Positions 10,147 to 20,195 of a DNA stretch of 64,000 nt are shown in pieces; the first letter of the stretch is position 1, and each line of letters starts with the position of its first letter. The position numbers and the translations under genes are program-made. The notes below the pieces were generated by a model. The model was not told the DNA's origin. It ran no database searches and saw nothing but the letters and a program-made list of their open reading frames with translations. The stretch is taken from the NCBI RefSeq assembly GCF_030463535.1, contig NC_132881.1:48178358-48242357 (forward strand). Direction: 5' to 3'. The DNA comes from Salminus brasiliensis (taxonomy: Eukaryota; Chordata; Actinopteri; Characiformes; Bryconidae).

Positions 10147-12339
10147 CTCTCTCTCTCTCTCGCGCTCTCTCTTCAGAAACGGAGAAGTAAGAACGGTGAG
10201 CCTGACACAGAGTCCGATCCAGCACAGCCAAAAGAGGACACACTGCCTGACAGCACGGTCTTACTGATAGGTGAGTCCCACTCTCATCTAATTTACCCTT
10301 CCCCTGTCCCGCTGGAACACGCCCCCTTTAGTCGGACTGGGTGGTGGTAAAGCGTTCGGCAGCACGGCTGCGGCGCTTATTAGGGTAAAACGTTCAAACC
10401 GGGACCGAACCAAGCGACTATCTGCTCAAGTTAAAGGCAGCTGGACTCCACAGGGATCCGTCCACATTACCAAAGAACCAACGGTCCATCAACGTGTAGC
10501 CAGGACCGTCCAGCTACCTGAGGCTCAGATCACACCTGTTTAGAGGGTAAAGCCTCATATCTGAGAGCACCGGGTCGAGGGAATGCTCTTAGGAGAGGCT
10601 CAGGCTCAGTTAGTAGACCGGCTCATCCAGGTTTGCTTGCTTTCCCTTTTAATCAGACTTAGCATGTCGCTGAACTCACAGCTACAGTGGGCTTGTTTTT
10701 TTCCCACCTGTTTTCACCCTGTTTTAGTTTTACTCTGATTTTAGCAGGTTTTACTCTGCTTTCTACTGCTTTAGTTTTACTGTTATGGTTTTACTAATCA
10801 AAATTAAGTGTGTAACTGGTGTTGTGCTTCTCTGCAGCAGAACCCGAGCAGTCCCGTATTCCCAGTACGCTAAACAAGCTGGTGGGCAGTGATTCCCTAG
10901 ATGTGTGTGCTGTTGTTGAGATCACCACAGAGAAAGAGGAGTCTGCGGTCAGCTCCACTCAGCTTTACTACCCCCTACAGATCTCCCCTGCCTCGTCCAC
11001 CACCTCCTCCCACAAAGGTACGGTCCATCTACACAGCTTCCCCCGGGGGGCGCTGTCTTGGCACTGTCCTGTTTGGTGTTTTATGTTGATGATGAGCTGG
11101 ATGTGTTTCTGTTGACATGCTTTTGCTCCTTGTGCTCTTCTGACGCAGCGAACAGCGATGACGAGGGCACGCACAGTGAGGAAGACTGCATGGAGGTGTG
11201 TATGCTCAAGTTCAATATTCTTGTGTATTATTTTATTAATAATACTAATACCCATATTAAAAACAACAAAGTTTTTATATAATAATACACTGTAATTAAT
11301 ACAGTATAATAATTCAAATTAACTTCATTAAAGCTTCATACTGGATATTAATTTTATTAGAACTTCATACTGGATATTAATGTTATTAGAGCTTCATACT
11401 GGATATTAATGCTATTAGAACTTCATACTGGATATTAATGTTATTAGAGCTTCATACTGGATATTAATGCTATTAGAGCTTCATACTGAATATTAATGCT
11501 ATTAGAGCTTCATTCTGGATATTAATGCTATTAGAACTTCATACTGGATATTAATGTTATTAGAACTTCATACTGGATATTAATGCTATAAGAGCTTCAT
11601 ACTGGATATTAATGTTATTAGAGCTTCATACTGAATATTAATGCTATTAGAGCTTCATTCTGGATATTAATGCTATTAGAACTTCATACTGGATATTAAT
11701 GCTATTAGAGCTTCATACTGGATATTAATGTTATTAGAACTTCATACTGGATATTAATGCTATTAGAGCTTCATACTGGATATTAATGTTATTAGAACTT
11801 CATACTGGATATTAATGCTATTAGAGCTTCATACTGGATATTAATGTTATTAGAACTTCATACTGGATATTAATGTTATTAGAACTTCATACTGGATATT
11901 AATGCTATTAGAACTTCATACTGGATATTAATGTTATTAGAACTTCATTCTGGATATTAATGTTATTAGAACTTCATACTGGATTGCTATTGGCTGATAT
12001 CTTTTCCCCTGCTCTCTGCAGATCATCCAGCCTCAGGATTTGTCCACCGGCTCCTCTGTGAGTTTGTATTCGTCTGTGTTGAGGATTCCCTCCAGCCTAC
12101 CGAACAGAACTCAGTCTTTTATCCCATCTGGAAAGACGAACTTCTGGGTGACGAGCTGCAGGGAGGACACTCCACTCATTGCTTACGATGAACCGCCATG
12201 GCGTCCTTTCCTCAACTCTTTCCCTTTTGAGCCGGCGCCATCTCCGGATTTAAACACCAGCAGCAGCAGCACAGCATCCCGTGCCAGCGTGATCATGCAG
12301 GCCATGGACCTGTCCTCCACAGCAGGAAAGGCGCAGTAG
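5817..12339 (+). CDS. irf2: Interferon regulatory factor 2, complete, eight coding exons
   Basis: Nuclear transcription factor of the IRF family. IRF2 binds interferon-stimulated response elements and is known mainly as an antagonist of IRF1. Joining 5817-5903, 6591-6690, 7521-7697, 9851-9885, 10177-10270, 10838-11017, 11149-11195 and 12022-12339 gives 345 residues; mammalian IRF2 is about 349. All junctions are GT-AG and phases agree. Residues 1-113 form the DNA-binding domain with the five family tryptophans at 11, 26, 38, 46 and 58. The recognition-helix residues are Arg82, Cys83, Asn86 and Ser87. The C-terminal half keeps IRF2-type blocks ([25 protein letters not shown]), which separates it from IRF1. 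Teleosts may carry two irf2 copies; which one this is cannot be told here. Confidence 0.95.
5938..6032. repeat. (TG)n(TA)n microsatellite in irf2 intron
   Basis: A compound dinucleotide array starts about 35 bp after the irf2 exon donor. It runs from TG-rich to an almost pure TA tract. Confidence 0.9.
6033..6590 (+). other. irf2 intron with hAT-end-like fragment
   Basis: Around 6146-6240 the motif TAGGGGTGTGACAGTAC followed by several GGTTCAG words resembles the terminus of a fish hAT element. A Tc1-type terminus-like word (AAAAGTTTTGGTCCCC) is near 6086. No exon other than the next irf2 exon is seen. Confidence 0.4.
6591..6690 (+). CDS. irf2: irf2 coding exon 2
   Basis: Encodes residues 30 to 63 (last codon split). 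It contains Trp38, Trp46 and Trp58 of the DNA-binding domain and the block [12 protein letters not shown]. Acceptor TTTTGTTTAG, donor GTATCC. No indels relative to the family. Confidence 0.95.
6691..7520 (+). other. irf2 intron with hAT-like fragment
   Basis: A fragment at about 6905-7060 (GGGATGCACGATCGG, repeated CCGATACC) matches the element at 3641-4860 in reverse sense. A short TA tract lies near 7130-7146. The remainder shows nothing recognisable. Confidence 0.45.
7521..7697 (+). CDS. irf2: irf2 coding exon 3
   Basis: Encodes residues 63-121. It carries the recognition helix ([15 protein letters not shown]) and the end of the DNA-binding domain ([10 protein letters not shown]). Acceptor CTTCCTGCAG, donor GTATGG at 7698. 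The split Gly/Val codon joins the short next exon in frame. Confidence 0.95.
7698..9850 (+). other. irf2 intron, mostly unique sequence
   Basis: A family A transposon fragment occupies 9472-9642. Two short end-like words (AGGGGTGTCCCGATCC near 9270, GCAAAAGTTTGGGTACCC near 7866) look like transposon termini. No coding segment is supported in the rest. Confidence 0.4.
9472..9642 (+). mobile_element. Family A TIR element, 3' half only
   Basis: It carries the 3' landmarks CAAATCCTCACAGCAATG and GACAGTTACTCCAACAAAAG. It ends with the terminus GTCCCAATACTTTTGTCC followed by ATATAGTG. The 5' half is absent. Confidence 0.7.
9851..9885 (+). CDS. irf2: irf2 coding exon 4 (35-bp short exon)
   Basis: Encodes about 12 basic residues ([12 protein letters not shown]) just after the DNA-binding domain. 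This matches the lysine-rich linker at the same place in IRF2 of other vertebrates. Acceptor GGTTCCTCAG, donor GTAGGA. Its 35 bp restore the frame between flanking exons, which supports it despite its size. Confidence 0.85.
9977..10174. repeat. ~200-bp (CT)n array ending at an irf2 splice acceptor
   Basis: A nearly pure CT dinucleotide array with a few CG interruptions. It runs into the acceptor CTCTTCAG of the exon at 10177, so the array itself is the polypyrimidine tract. Confidence 0.92.
10177..10270 (+). CDS. irf2: irf2 coding exon 5
   Basis: Encodes a hydrophilic linker ([14 protein letters not shown]...) ending in DSTVLLIG, which resembles the conserved STV..V.G block of IRF2. Acceptor CTTCAG follows a long CT array. 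Donor GTGAGT at 10271. An internal GTGAGC at about 10196 could act as an alternative donor but would break the frame. Confidence 0.88.
10271..10837 (+). other. irf2 intron, no repeat or exon recognised
   Basis: Moderately GC-balanced unique sequence with a T-rich segment at about 10690-10790. Nothing else can be supported. Confidence 0.5.
10838..11017 (+). CDS. irf2: irf2 coding exon 6
   Basis: Encodes 60 residues including [15 protein letters not shown] and [10 protein letters not shown], which are diagnostic of IRF2 rather than IRF1. The acceptor is a tandem CAGCAG: the exon may start at 10838 (adds an alanine) or 10841. Donor GTACGG at 11018. Confidence 0.93.
11149..11195 (+). CDS. irf2: irf2 coding exon 7 (47 bp)
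   Basis: Encodes an acidic stretch, [16 protein letters not shown], matching the DSVPSDEES-like acidic segment of other IRF2 proteins. Acceptor TCTGACGCAG, donor GTGTGT. Phases fit both neighbours. Confidence 0.88.
11318..11985. repeat. 29-bp minisatellite filling irf2 intron 7, about 22 copies
   Basis: The unit contains CTTCATACTGGATATTAATG followed by TTATTAGAA or CTATTAGAG. It is tandem with mainly substitutional variation (AACTT/AGCTT, GTT/GCT). It makes up most of the 826-bp intron and ends about 36 bp before the last irf2 exon. Confidence 0.92.
12022..12339 (+). CDS. irf2: irf2 coding exon 8 (C-terminus)
   Basis: Encodes 105 residues and a TAG stop. It holds a serine-rich region and ends with [19 protein letters not shown]; the RASVI block is shared with mammalian IRF2 C-termini. 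Acceptor GCTCTCTGCAG. Confidence 0.92.
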   Translation: MIQPQDLSTGSSVSLYSSVLRIPSSLPNRTQSFIPSGKTNFWVTSCREDTPLIAYDEPPWRPFLNSFPFEPAPSPDLNTSSSSTASRASVIMQAMDLSSTAGKAQ

Positions 12340-12970
12340 AGGAGATCTGCTGACCTTCTAGACAGAATATCACCAGCAGCAACACGGAGGACCCATTGAA
12401 AGTGTCATATTTTAAGCTGAGGTCTTTGGATTGTGCTCGGCAAGCTGTTCCAGATGAATGTAAGAAGACGTGTTTAAGGCCATGCAGAGTTGATACTTGA
12501 TACTTTTTTACTGAGAACATAAGCAAGCTGAAAACAAAGTTAGAAGGATTTCGTCATTTCGTCTTTTAACGTGTCATGCATAGCATAGCTGGTACTTTCC
12601 TTTCACACCCTTGGCCTCTAAGGATGTCCCATCGTTCAGTGGTCAGTGTCGTGCCCAAATACTGGACATAACTGTAAGTCTAAGGCGTTTCTCTCTTTAT
12701 GGTGAAAATCCAAAAATAGGACCCCACTCTTTTTGGTTTGAGTGTTAGTTTTCTATGATTTTTAATCTGCATAGCTCTGCTAAATATCTAAATATTCACA
12801 TAAAAGCAAATAGTAAATAGTAAATAGGGTTAACTGTACCAGGGGAGTGCTGTAACGGTCACCAAGCAGTCTGGTAAATCCATATAAGCTCTATTAATTC
12901 AGTACAGTTCTATACTGTTTGAAGCAGACCAGCTTTCCCACCTAAACACTTAAAAAAATATAATAAATAT
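12340..12970 (+). other. irf2: Probable irf2 3' untranslated region
   Basis: Unique sequence follows the stop codon. The first good polyadenylation signal, AATAAA, is at about 12962. The true cleavage site is not provable from sequence. Confidence 0.4.
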
Positions 12971-14013
12971 CTGCGTCCAAATACTTATGACCAATGAAGA
13001 GATTGCTGTGTCAAACACTGTCATTTTATTTTACACCAAAGTAGAACAGCAGATATCAGCCCCATCAAACCCAACTAGATTTTATTACCATCAGGAGGAA
13101 TTTGGGGAAATATCCGTCCCACTGCTGGGAATACCGGTAGACGACGTTGTGATGGGAACCTGTTACTGGAGCCTGTTCGTTTACCCTACGTTAGCCATTT
13201 GTGACTTACTCTCCCTTACTCCCTTACTCCCTCCCTTATTTTTCCTCAGAATGTCGCTGGATCCACATTAAACCCAATTACCGGGCTCAAGCGGTCTTTG
13301 TCTGGTGGAGAGGGGTTTCTCTGGCAGTAGTAGAGACGTTTGAGTAGCTGGAGGTGTTCTGGAATCAGGGGTTGAGCAGTGTTTAACAGTAGTATGTAGG
13401 GACGGGCGATACCACTCATTAGGTAAACCAGGGCTCTAATCCCTTCAACAATACTTAAAATAATAATAATTGAACCCGTAAACGTGGACATCGACAATTT
13501 GAGTGAAAAATTAATGAAAAGTATAGCAGTAGTCTGAAGAGATGGGCGATACTATCATTATTTGTTTACATTTGATACCAAGTAACACTAGAGCTCATAT
13601 CCCATTTTCTGTTCTGATACTTAACAATAAAAGCTTCGTGTATACGTCAAAGGGGGGTAGTTAACGTAGATATCAAAAGGTGGGGTGTTTTTATACAAAA
13701 AAATAAATGAATAAAAAGAAAGAAAATAAGTACTATTTAGGGATGAGCAATACTCATTAATTATTATTATTGTTATGTTATTTGTATTTTTTCTCAATAC
13801 CAAGATATGATATTTCAAAAAGCCTGCTTGTAGATAAAAGTGAACATAAATGTCTAGAAAGTAAAAAAAAAAAAAGAGTAAAATAAGTTTAACAGTAGCC
13901 TTTAGGGATGCGCAGTACTATTCCTGCCTTTTTTTTTAAAACCAAGTAATACTATGGATAATATCCCAATATCTACAATAACGCTTATAAAAAGTCTGCT
14001 TGTAGATGTAAAC

Positions 14014-14048
<35 letters not shown>

Positions 14049-14892
14049 TATTTATTTATTTTGGCTTCTACAGTAAAAATCAGTAAACATGGACCTCAAA
14101 AAATGCCCTTGAAACCCTGTCCGTTTTCCCATAGAGAAAAACTGCGTAGACCTGGACGTCCTTATATGGGCATGACGCACCTCAGCGGTCCGTTATGTTG
14201 AAACCATTTCTTTACATACAGACATAAACATGAAGATTTTTTTTTACAGTATTAACTTTGTATGGCCTGAATGAAAACTAAAATACCTCATTATCCCAGA
14301 AGGTTTCTCAGATGTGTGGAATTACCTCATAGCCTGATCCTGGTTGTTGCACTTCACTGTAGCATTAATTACCCCCAACAGGATGGCCCACCCCCCTCCC
14401 CACCCCCCCTTTACTGCTGGGCTGCCTGAGAATGGACTGATTTTGGATCTTCAGACTCAACACACTTCGGTTTCACCACAGTCATGTGACGGATGAAGCG
14501 TTTCTGTTCAGATAACACTATTACCCGCAGAGCCGCTTACGGCCTCACAGCAACCACGGTTAATGATAAGCTCGACGCTAGATAGTAGCCTGGGAGGAAA
14601 CACGGCCTGGATCTTCTGAGCTCGGCTGTTGTTTTGCTTGTTGGGATTAATCTGGCTTTAGATGAACTGGGAGATCTGGAGCAGTCTCCTGATGAACTTT
14701 GGGAGTGGTCTACTGTTTATTCTCTATTATTTCCTTGCTTCCTTGGTTATTTATTCATCATGTGTGCAGACATGCAGTACACTGTGCACATGAGGTCTGG
14801 GCTTCCTCTAGGCAGTACAGTAAAGGGCCCAGATCACGGAGAACTGAGTTATTAAGAGTTAAGAGATTTGTTTATTTTTTCTTAAACTAATT
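12971..14892. other. Intergenic, several short transposon-end-like fragments
   Basis: Phrases such as GGGACGGGCGATAC (~13399), GATGGGCGATACTATC (~13542), GGGATGAGCAATACTC (~13741) and GGGATGCGCAGTACTA (~13906) recur about every 150-200 bp and look like decayed ends of one element family. A (GATT)n run is at about 14017-14046. No gene is supported. Confidence 0.4.
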
Positions 14893-15300
14893 TGGGGCCC
14901 GAGGTGGTCCAGCGGACTGAGGCGCTGTCACTGAGATCAGAGGGTCGCTGGTTCGTATCCCGATCACGCTGCTGGCCATCGGCAGCCCGGGCCTCGAGAG
15001 AGCGCAATTGGCCTTGCTCTCTCTCTCTAGGGTGGGTAGATGGCGCTACCCCCCCACCCACATCACTCTAGTGCAGTGCTGGTCGTCACTGGCGCCTGCC
15101 TCCCTCCAGGCGCGTTGGTTGGTTGCCTGGTGACGTCGCATCAGCAGCAGTTCGGAAAAGAGGCGTGACTGGCTGTGCACGTGTCGGAGGGGGCGTGTGT
15201 TGGCCTCGCCCTCACTAGTGTTGGGGGCGTTGCGTGTGATGGGTGGAGGGAGAGATTACGTACATGTTGGGTAATTGGCGATCTAAATTGGGGAGAAAAC
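14893..15300 (+). mobile_element. tRNA-derived SINE, near full length
   Basis: The head has RNA polymerase III boxes: A-box-like TGGTCCAGCGG at 14905-14915 and B-box-like GGTTCGTATCC at 14950-14960. The body carries CCTGGTGACGTCGCATCAG and CCTCACTAGTGTTGGGGG. The 3' tail reads GTAATTGGCGATCTAAATTG followed by an A-rich end. A second copy is at 63417-63699 and fragments occur near 18848 and 57682. It is a SINE rather than a tRNA gene because the head does not fold as a full cloverleaf and runs into a ~330-bp body. Confidence 0.75.
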
Positions 15301-15978
15301 TAACTGATTTAAAAATAAATCAATTTGGTGTTAAAGTTGAACTGCACGTCCATACAGTCCTTAACTGGAGATTAAACTGCATAAAATCAGCCCATTATGA
15401 ATTGGCTGTAGTTGTGATGTCATAAAAACAACTCATTTACATATATCTGCATATTCAGCATGAAGCAGTTTAGCTCCACCCATTCACACTGATGTTATAA
15501 GAAGTGTTTGTGTGGACTGCTTCCTGAATGAAGCACAGTAACAAGGTAGTTACAACAGAGTGTATTTGCATATCTTGCATGTCTTAAAGGCACAGTAACA
15601 GATTTTTTTTATTTTTAATTCTAATTCTAAAGCAGAGAGAGAGAGTCTGATAAAAGTGATTGGATAAATAAACCTCAGGGAGAACAATATGCAACAAAAA
15701 AAATACACAAACTGGTAAACTGTAAAAATTGGAGATAACAGGGGGCTGTTGGAGAACCCAGTAGAAGCCGTGAAGTGATTATTATGTTTAATGGATCACA
15801 GCTGGGGGAATAGCCGGAATACCAGAGTGCAAAGTGGGGAAAGTGAGCGCTCGTAAGATTTAGAAAGAGTCGTACCAGGCTACTAACTCCCTTTACAGTG
15901 GTTAGAAATGGTATTCTACAACTTTTTTAGAGACTTATTACCTTATTATAGGTACAATATGTTATTTAGAAGAAGCTA

Positions 15979-16387
15979 CACTATATGGACAAAAGTATTG
16001 GGACACCTGCTCATTTATTGTTTCTTCTGAAATTACAATGATTAAAGCGAGCTGATTCTGCTTTTGTTGGAGTGACTGTCTCTACTGTTCAGGGAAGAAG
16101 GCTTTCTGTTGAATTTTACTAGGAACATTGCTGTGAGGATTTGATTGCATTCAGTGACAAGCGCCATTGGAAAGGCTCCTAAAAGTATTTGATGGCGCTC
16201 CACCATCATCATACCAGAGAACCCAGTTCCTCCACTGCTTCACAGCTCAATGCTGGGGGGCTTTATACCCCTCTACTAGCCCACGCCTGGCATTATTAGA
16301 CAGCATGGTGCCAAATAATGGGTGTAACTTAAAGTAGCTAATTGCATACATTAGAAGGGGTGTCCACAAATATTTGGACTTGTAGTG
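15979..16387 (-). mobile_element. Family A TIR element, near full length, reverse orientation
   Basis: Both termini are present: CACTATATGGACAAAAG at the left and TGTCCACAAATATTTGGAC at the right. Internal landmarks (AATGCTGGGGGGCTTTATA, CCCACGCCTGGCATTATTAG) are the reverse complement of those in the 578 copy. Confidence 0.75.
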
Positions 16388-16600
16388 TATATGTTCGATA
16401 CGTTCACATTTGTAATGTTAGAGGTGTCAGTCCTGGGCTTTGGGCTTAGAGTTCCTGCTGATCTGATTTAACTCTCGAGGGGAAGCAGCTGGACCACCAG
16501 TGGTTATAAAACACCCATGATGGTCATTTGACTGATTATGAAATGAATGAATGAATGAAATCAGCAAATGAGTTTCAGTGGATTTAATTTATTCAACAAA

Positions 16601-17423
16601 TACAGTTCTGTACAAAACTCTTAACGGTTACCAAACATCTCTAAAATCTCAGCAGTGAGAGTGTCTACCTGTGATTAACTCTATATAACATTAGATTAAA
16701 CCCAAATAAACATAAAGTCAGCGGTCAGTGAGAGCGTCTACCTGTAATTAACTCTATATAACATTAGAATAAACCCAAATAAACATAAAGTCAGTGGTCA
16801 GTGAGAGCGTCTACCTGTAATTAACTCTATATAACATTAGAATAAACCCAAATAAACATAAAGTCAGTGGTCAGTGAGAGTGTCTACCTGTAATTAACTC
16901 TATATAACATTAGAATAAACCCACATAAACATAAAGTCAGTGGTCAGTGAGAGTGTCTACCTGTAATTAACTCTATATAACATTAGAATAAACCAAAATG
17001 AACATAAAGTCAGTGAGAGTGTCTACCTATAATTAACTCTATATAACATTAGAATTAACCCAAATAAACAAAGTCAGTGGTCAGTGAGAGTGTCTACCTG
17101 TAATTAACTCTATATAACATTAGAATAAACCCAAATAAACATAAAGTCAGTGGTCAGTGAGAGCGTCTACCTGTAATTAACTCATTAGAATAAACCCAAA
17201 TAAACAAAGTCAGTGCATTATAGTCATAATGAAGGGCTGGTCAGGTAAACTCGGGGTTAGGTGGAGCGCACTGGGAATGGTTAAGTTAACAGGCTCAGAA
17301 GTTTTTGTTTATTTGTATTTATTCTAATGTTTGTGTAAAGCTGAAGAGGTAAACTCCTCACTGCTCAGATGAACAGGTGTGTGTGTTTTCACAGGTGGCC
17401 TCTAACGTTTGCACAGTGCTGTA
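16601..17423. mobile_element. Tc1-like non-autonomous element carrying the 73-bp minisatellite (copy 1)
   Basis: The ends are inverted: TACAGTTCTGTACAAA at 16601 and GTTTGCACAGTGCTGTA at the right, flanked by TA as expected for Tc1/mariner. The DNA just inside the right end contains an inverted version of the minisatellite unit (compare TTTATTCTAATGTTTGTG near 17317). The unit therefore appears to be amplified subterminal repeat sequence. Confidence 0.55.
16650..17216. repeat. 73-bp minisatellite, about 7.5 copies
   Basis: Each unit includes CTCTATATAACATTAG, AATAAACATAAAGTCAG and GTGAGAGTGTCTACCTG. The same unit forms a larger array at 33030-34375. Confidence 0.92.
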
Positions 17424-18371
17424 TAGGGTGTTTATAAGGGCTAGTTTAGAACAGTAGTGCTTGTATTGGGGTCTGGATGAATGTTGATGAAGTGCAGGAA
17501 ATGCAGGGTCTACATACAGACAGAATAGCATAGCATTGCAATAATACTGCTGCATAGCAAGGTTATTAAACTTACAAACGTTGATATTTTTCAAAATTGA
17601 GATGGTTCAGATGTAAATAAGGAGCGTTTCGGGTGGAGGGATACGTGTAGGATGTTGTGACGTAAAATAGTCCCCAAAGAACGCATTTGTTCACCACCAT
17701 TCTGATTCGCCAGTACTTTACCATCATCCATATTCCATATAAAACTTGTGGAGATCCACTGGTTACCATAGTCATAACCACTGATGGCGGGTTCCATTCA
17801 CCCCCACTGTGAAGAAATCAGAGTCTGTGAGTTTGTCTACAGTGAACCTTAATTTCACTCCAAATCCCTACTCAGGGTGTGTTCATATCAAACACTGAAT
17901 TTCACAGAGAATTTCGAAATGTTGGTGGACTGCCCCTTTAAAGCCCTGGCTGCAATGGTTGGATAGGTGATGAGATTGGATTGGGCGTGGTAGGGTGTGG
18001 GGCGGGACAGCACAATGATAATTACGTGTAGGTAATTACTAATACTTTTAACTGACATAGTAATTTAGTAACAAAAAAAAAAAAAATGTTCATTTAAATA
18101 TAAAGAAATAATAAATAAATAAAGAAATAAAGGCAGTGCTGCAGCCTTTCAGGCCTAAACCCAAATCCCAGTGAGTTTATGTAGGTTTTGGCTTCATGCC
18201 AGTGCTCCAAACTGAGCAGGCCGAACTGAGTGAACTGGGGCATGTTCGCACGTGTGTGTGTTCAGGTTCCTCTACCCTACACACCCTCTTACACACGAGA
18301 CTGAAGGGGATTGCTTGTAACAGGTTAGGTGTGGCTGTAGCATGTGTGTAAATGGGCCTGCACTTGAAAGT

Positions 18372-18419
<48 letters not shown>

Positions 18420-18916
18420 AGGATTTTGACATTTTTATAGAAACAAGCTGCCTAACACTGTCTGGAAAAACCATGGACTAAATAAACCTTCTGCACGCAG
18501 CAGAACAAGCGTACGTGTGTCCGGCCTGTGTGTCTACAGGACGTTGTTGTCCATAAAGCAGGTTAGCATTAGCATAGCTGCAAAGAGTGGCAGCAGGAGC
18601 CTGAAGCCTAAGTTTAGGTCGGGTCAGAAAGCCCCTAATCAAGTCTATTACAGATCACTGAACACCACCACCCAGTCTGAGGAGAGTACCTACATACATA
18701 CACACACCATGTCCAAAAGTTTATGGACACCTGCTCCTCCAGAGCTGAAATCAGGGGCAATAATAGACAGTGTGTTTTCCCTGTAGTAACAGCCTCTAGT
18801 GAGTTCAGGTGGCGATGTTGGACGATTATATTCAGAGATCATATGTACGGGTTGGGTAATTGGCAAGGTAAAAAAAAAAAAAAAAAAAAAAAATCATTAA
18901 TTAAAAACTGATATTA
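17424..18916. other. Intergenic with (TG)n and poly(A)
   Basis: A (TG)n array is at about 18372-18416. A fragment resembling the family A terminus (CATGTCCAAAAGTTTATGG) is near 18707. A SINE-tail-like GGGTTGGGTAATTGGCAAGG followed by a long A run is at about 18849-18893. No gene is supported. Confidence 0.45.
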
Positions 18917-18923
18917 AGACATT

Positions 18924-19307
18924 AGCCATAACATTAAAACCGGTTGAGGAGAACACAGATGATCTGGTTGCAGTGGCTCCAATTAGGAGGTGGGATCTAC
19001 ATATTAGGCAGCGAGTGAACAGTGAGTCAGGTCTTGGAGGTGATGAAGGAGGAAAAATGGACAAGCGTAAGAATCTGACACTTAAACAAGAACCAAACCA
19101 TGATGTTCTAGACAATGACTGGGTCAGAACCTCTCCAGAACATCAGGCAGGTTCTTTGTGTGCAGTGGGCAGTGTCTACCAAAAGTGCTACAAGGACAAC
19201 CAGTGAACTAGTGACAGGGTCATGGCCCTACCTCAGAACTTATAGGACCTAAAGGATCCGCTTGTGGGGTCCGTGCATCGACAAGATGAGGTTTTAATGT
19301 TATGGCT
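18924..19307 (+). mobile_element. Deleted Tc1-like element with 18-bp perfect TIRs
   Basis: The ends are AGCCATAACATTAAAACC at 18924-18941 and its exact reverse complement at 19290-19307. The interior (CAAGAACCAAACCATGATG..., GTCTACCAAAAGTGCTACAAGG) looks like a decayed N-terminal transposase segment of the fish Tc1 type (compare VSIYQKW). Related copies: 31196-31480 (reverse) and 57203-57620. Confidence 0.65.
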
Positions 19308-20112
19308 GATTGGTGTATTTTCCAGATCATTTGCAGGAATTCTGGCAGCAGCACTGCCATAATCCATCACAGCTACGAAAGAGTGACTGCAATTTTAAAA
19401 GCAAAATATAAAAACTGGTTTATTGTAGTGTCACAATGATTAAAAAAAAATTACAAAAACATACACAGGATCTCTCGCTTCCGTACAGAGCGTCTGGAAG
19501 TACTCAGAGTTGTACAGTGGTTCGAGGGGTTAGTAGTGGTATTAGTTCATTAGAAACATTAAGAAACAGTGCAGGGAAACGTCATTTGGTTCGAGACTTC
19601 ATCTGTGATTTGGCAACAAAATTAACTTAAGACTGAGATCATCTTCCCCATCTTTTTATACGAGACTCATTTTCCCTCGACTTCCCCGACCTAACTGCAG
19701 TCAGATTAATGGATTCAGGGTCGTTAAGAAGTCAAATTCATTATCAGAGTAAAAATTGTGCTTAGAAAGAAAAACAAAACGAGAAAAAAATCTGAACTGG
19801 AACTCTCCTCAGCTGCTCGGCGGCCTGGAAAGTGGATGAGGCCGTCCTCAACACCGTCCTCCAGACGTACAATCCGTTACGTGCAAAGTAAAGCTCGGGG
19901 GTGCAGGTCTGCAGGTCTGCATCCTGAAATCTATGGACCTTTTTTTTTTTTTTTTTACAGAAATCAATGCTTTTACAACAACACTTCCAGAACCAGGGAG
20001 CTCCAAATTGAGATTGTACAAATAAAGCTTTCCATACTTCATATCGCTTCTGCATTTCCATCAACAGAACCATTAACCCCACCATTCGGACCCTGACTAG
20101 CAAAGAGGTTCC
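19308..20112. other. Intergenic / downstream flank of tmem134
   Basis: Unique AT-rich sequence with a T run at about 19940-19957. The part nearest 20112 may be tmem134 3' UTR: minus-strand AATAAA-like TTTATT words occur near 20022, but none can be assigned confidently. Confidence 0.35.
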
Positions 20113-20195
20113 TCACTTCTCAAAATAAGGCAAGTAAAAGAACTTGAATCCTCTCCGGCCCCTGACAGCACAGCTTATGTAGATCACATGGTAAA
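20113..20195 (-). CDS. tmem134: tmem134 coding exon 7 (C-terminus)
   Basis: Encodes VYHVIYISCAVRGRRG and the terminal FKFFYLPYFEK plus TGA. Preceded on the minus strand by a CT-rich tract and CTCAG acceptor. Confidence 0.95.

Noticed and set aside
14893-14970. tRNA gene
   Set aside because: A- and B-box-like words are present, but the sequence continues as a repeated ~400-bp SINE and lacks a complete cloverleaf. The same applies to 44843-44930 and 63417-63490.
18973-19206. Small open frame with an SVYQK.YKDN-like end
   Set aside because: It lies between perfect 18-bp TIRs and is a decayed transposase remnant, not a host gene.
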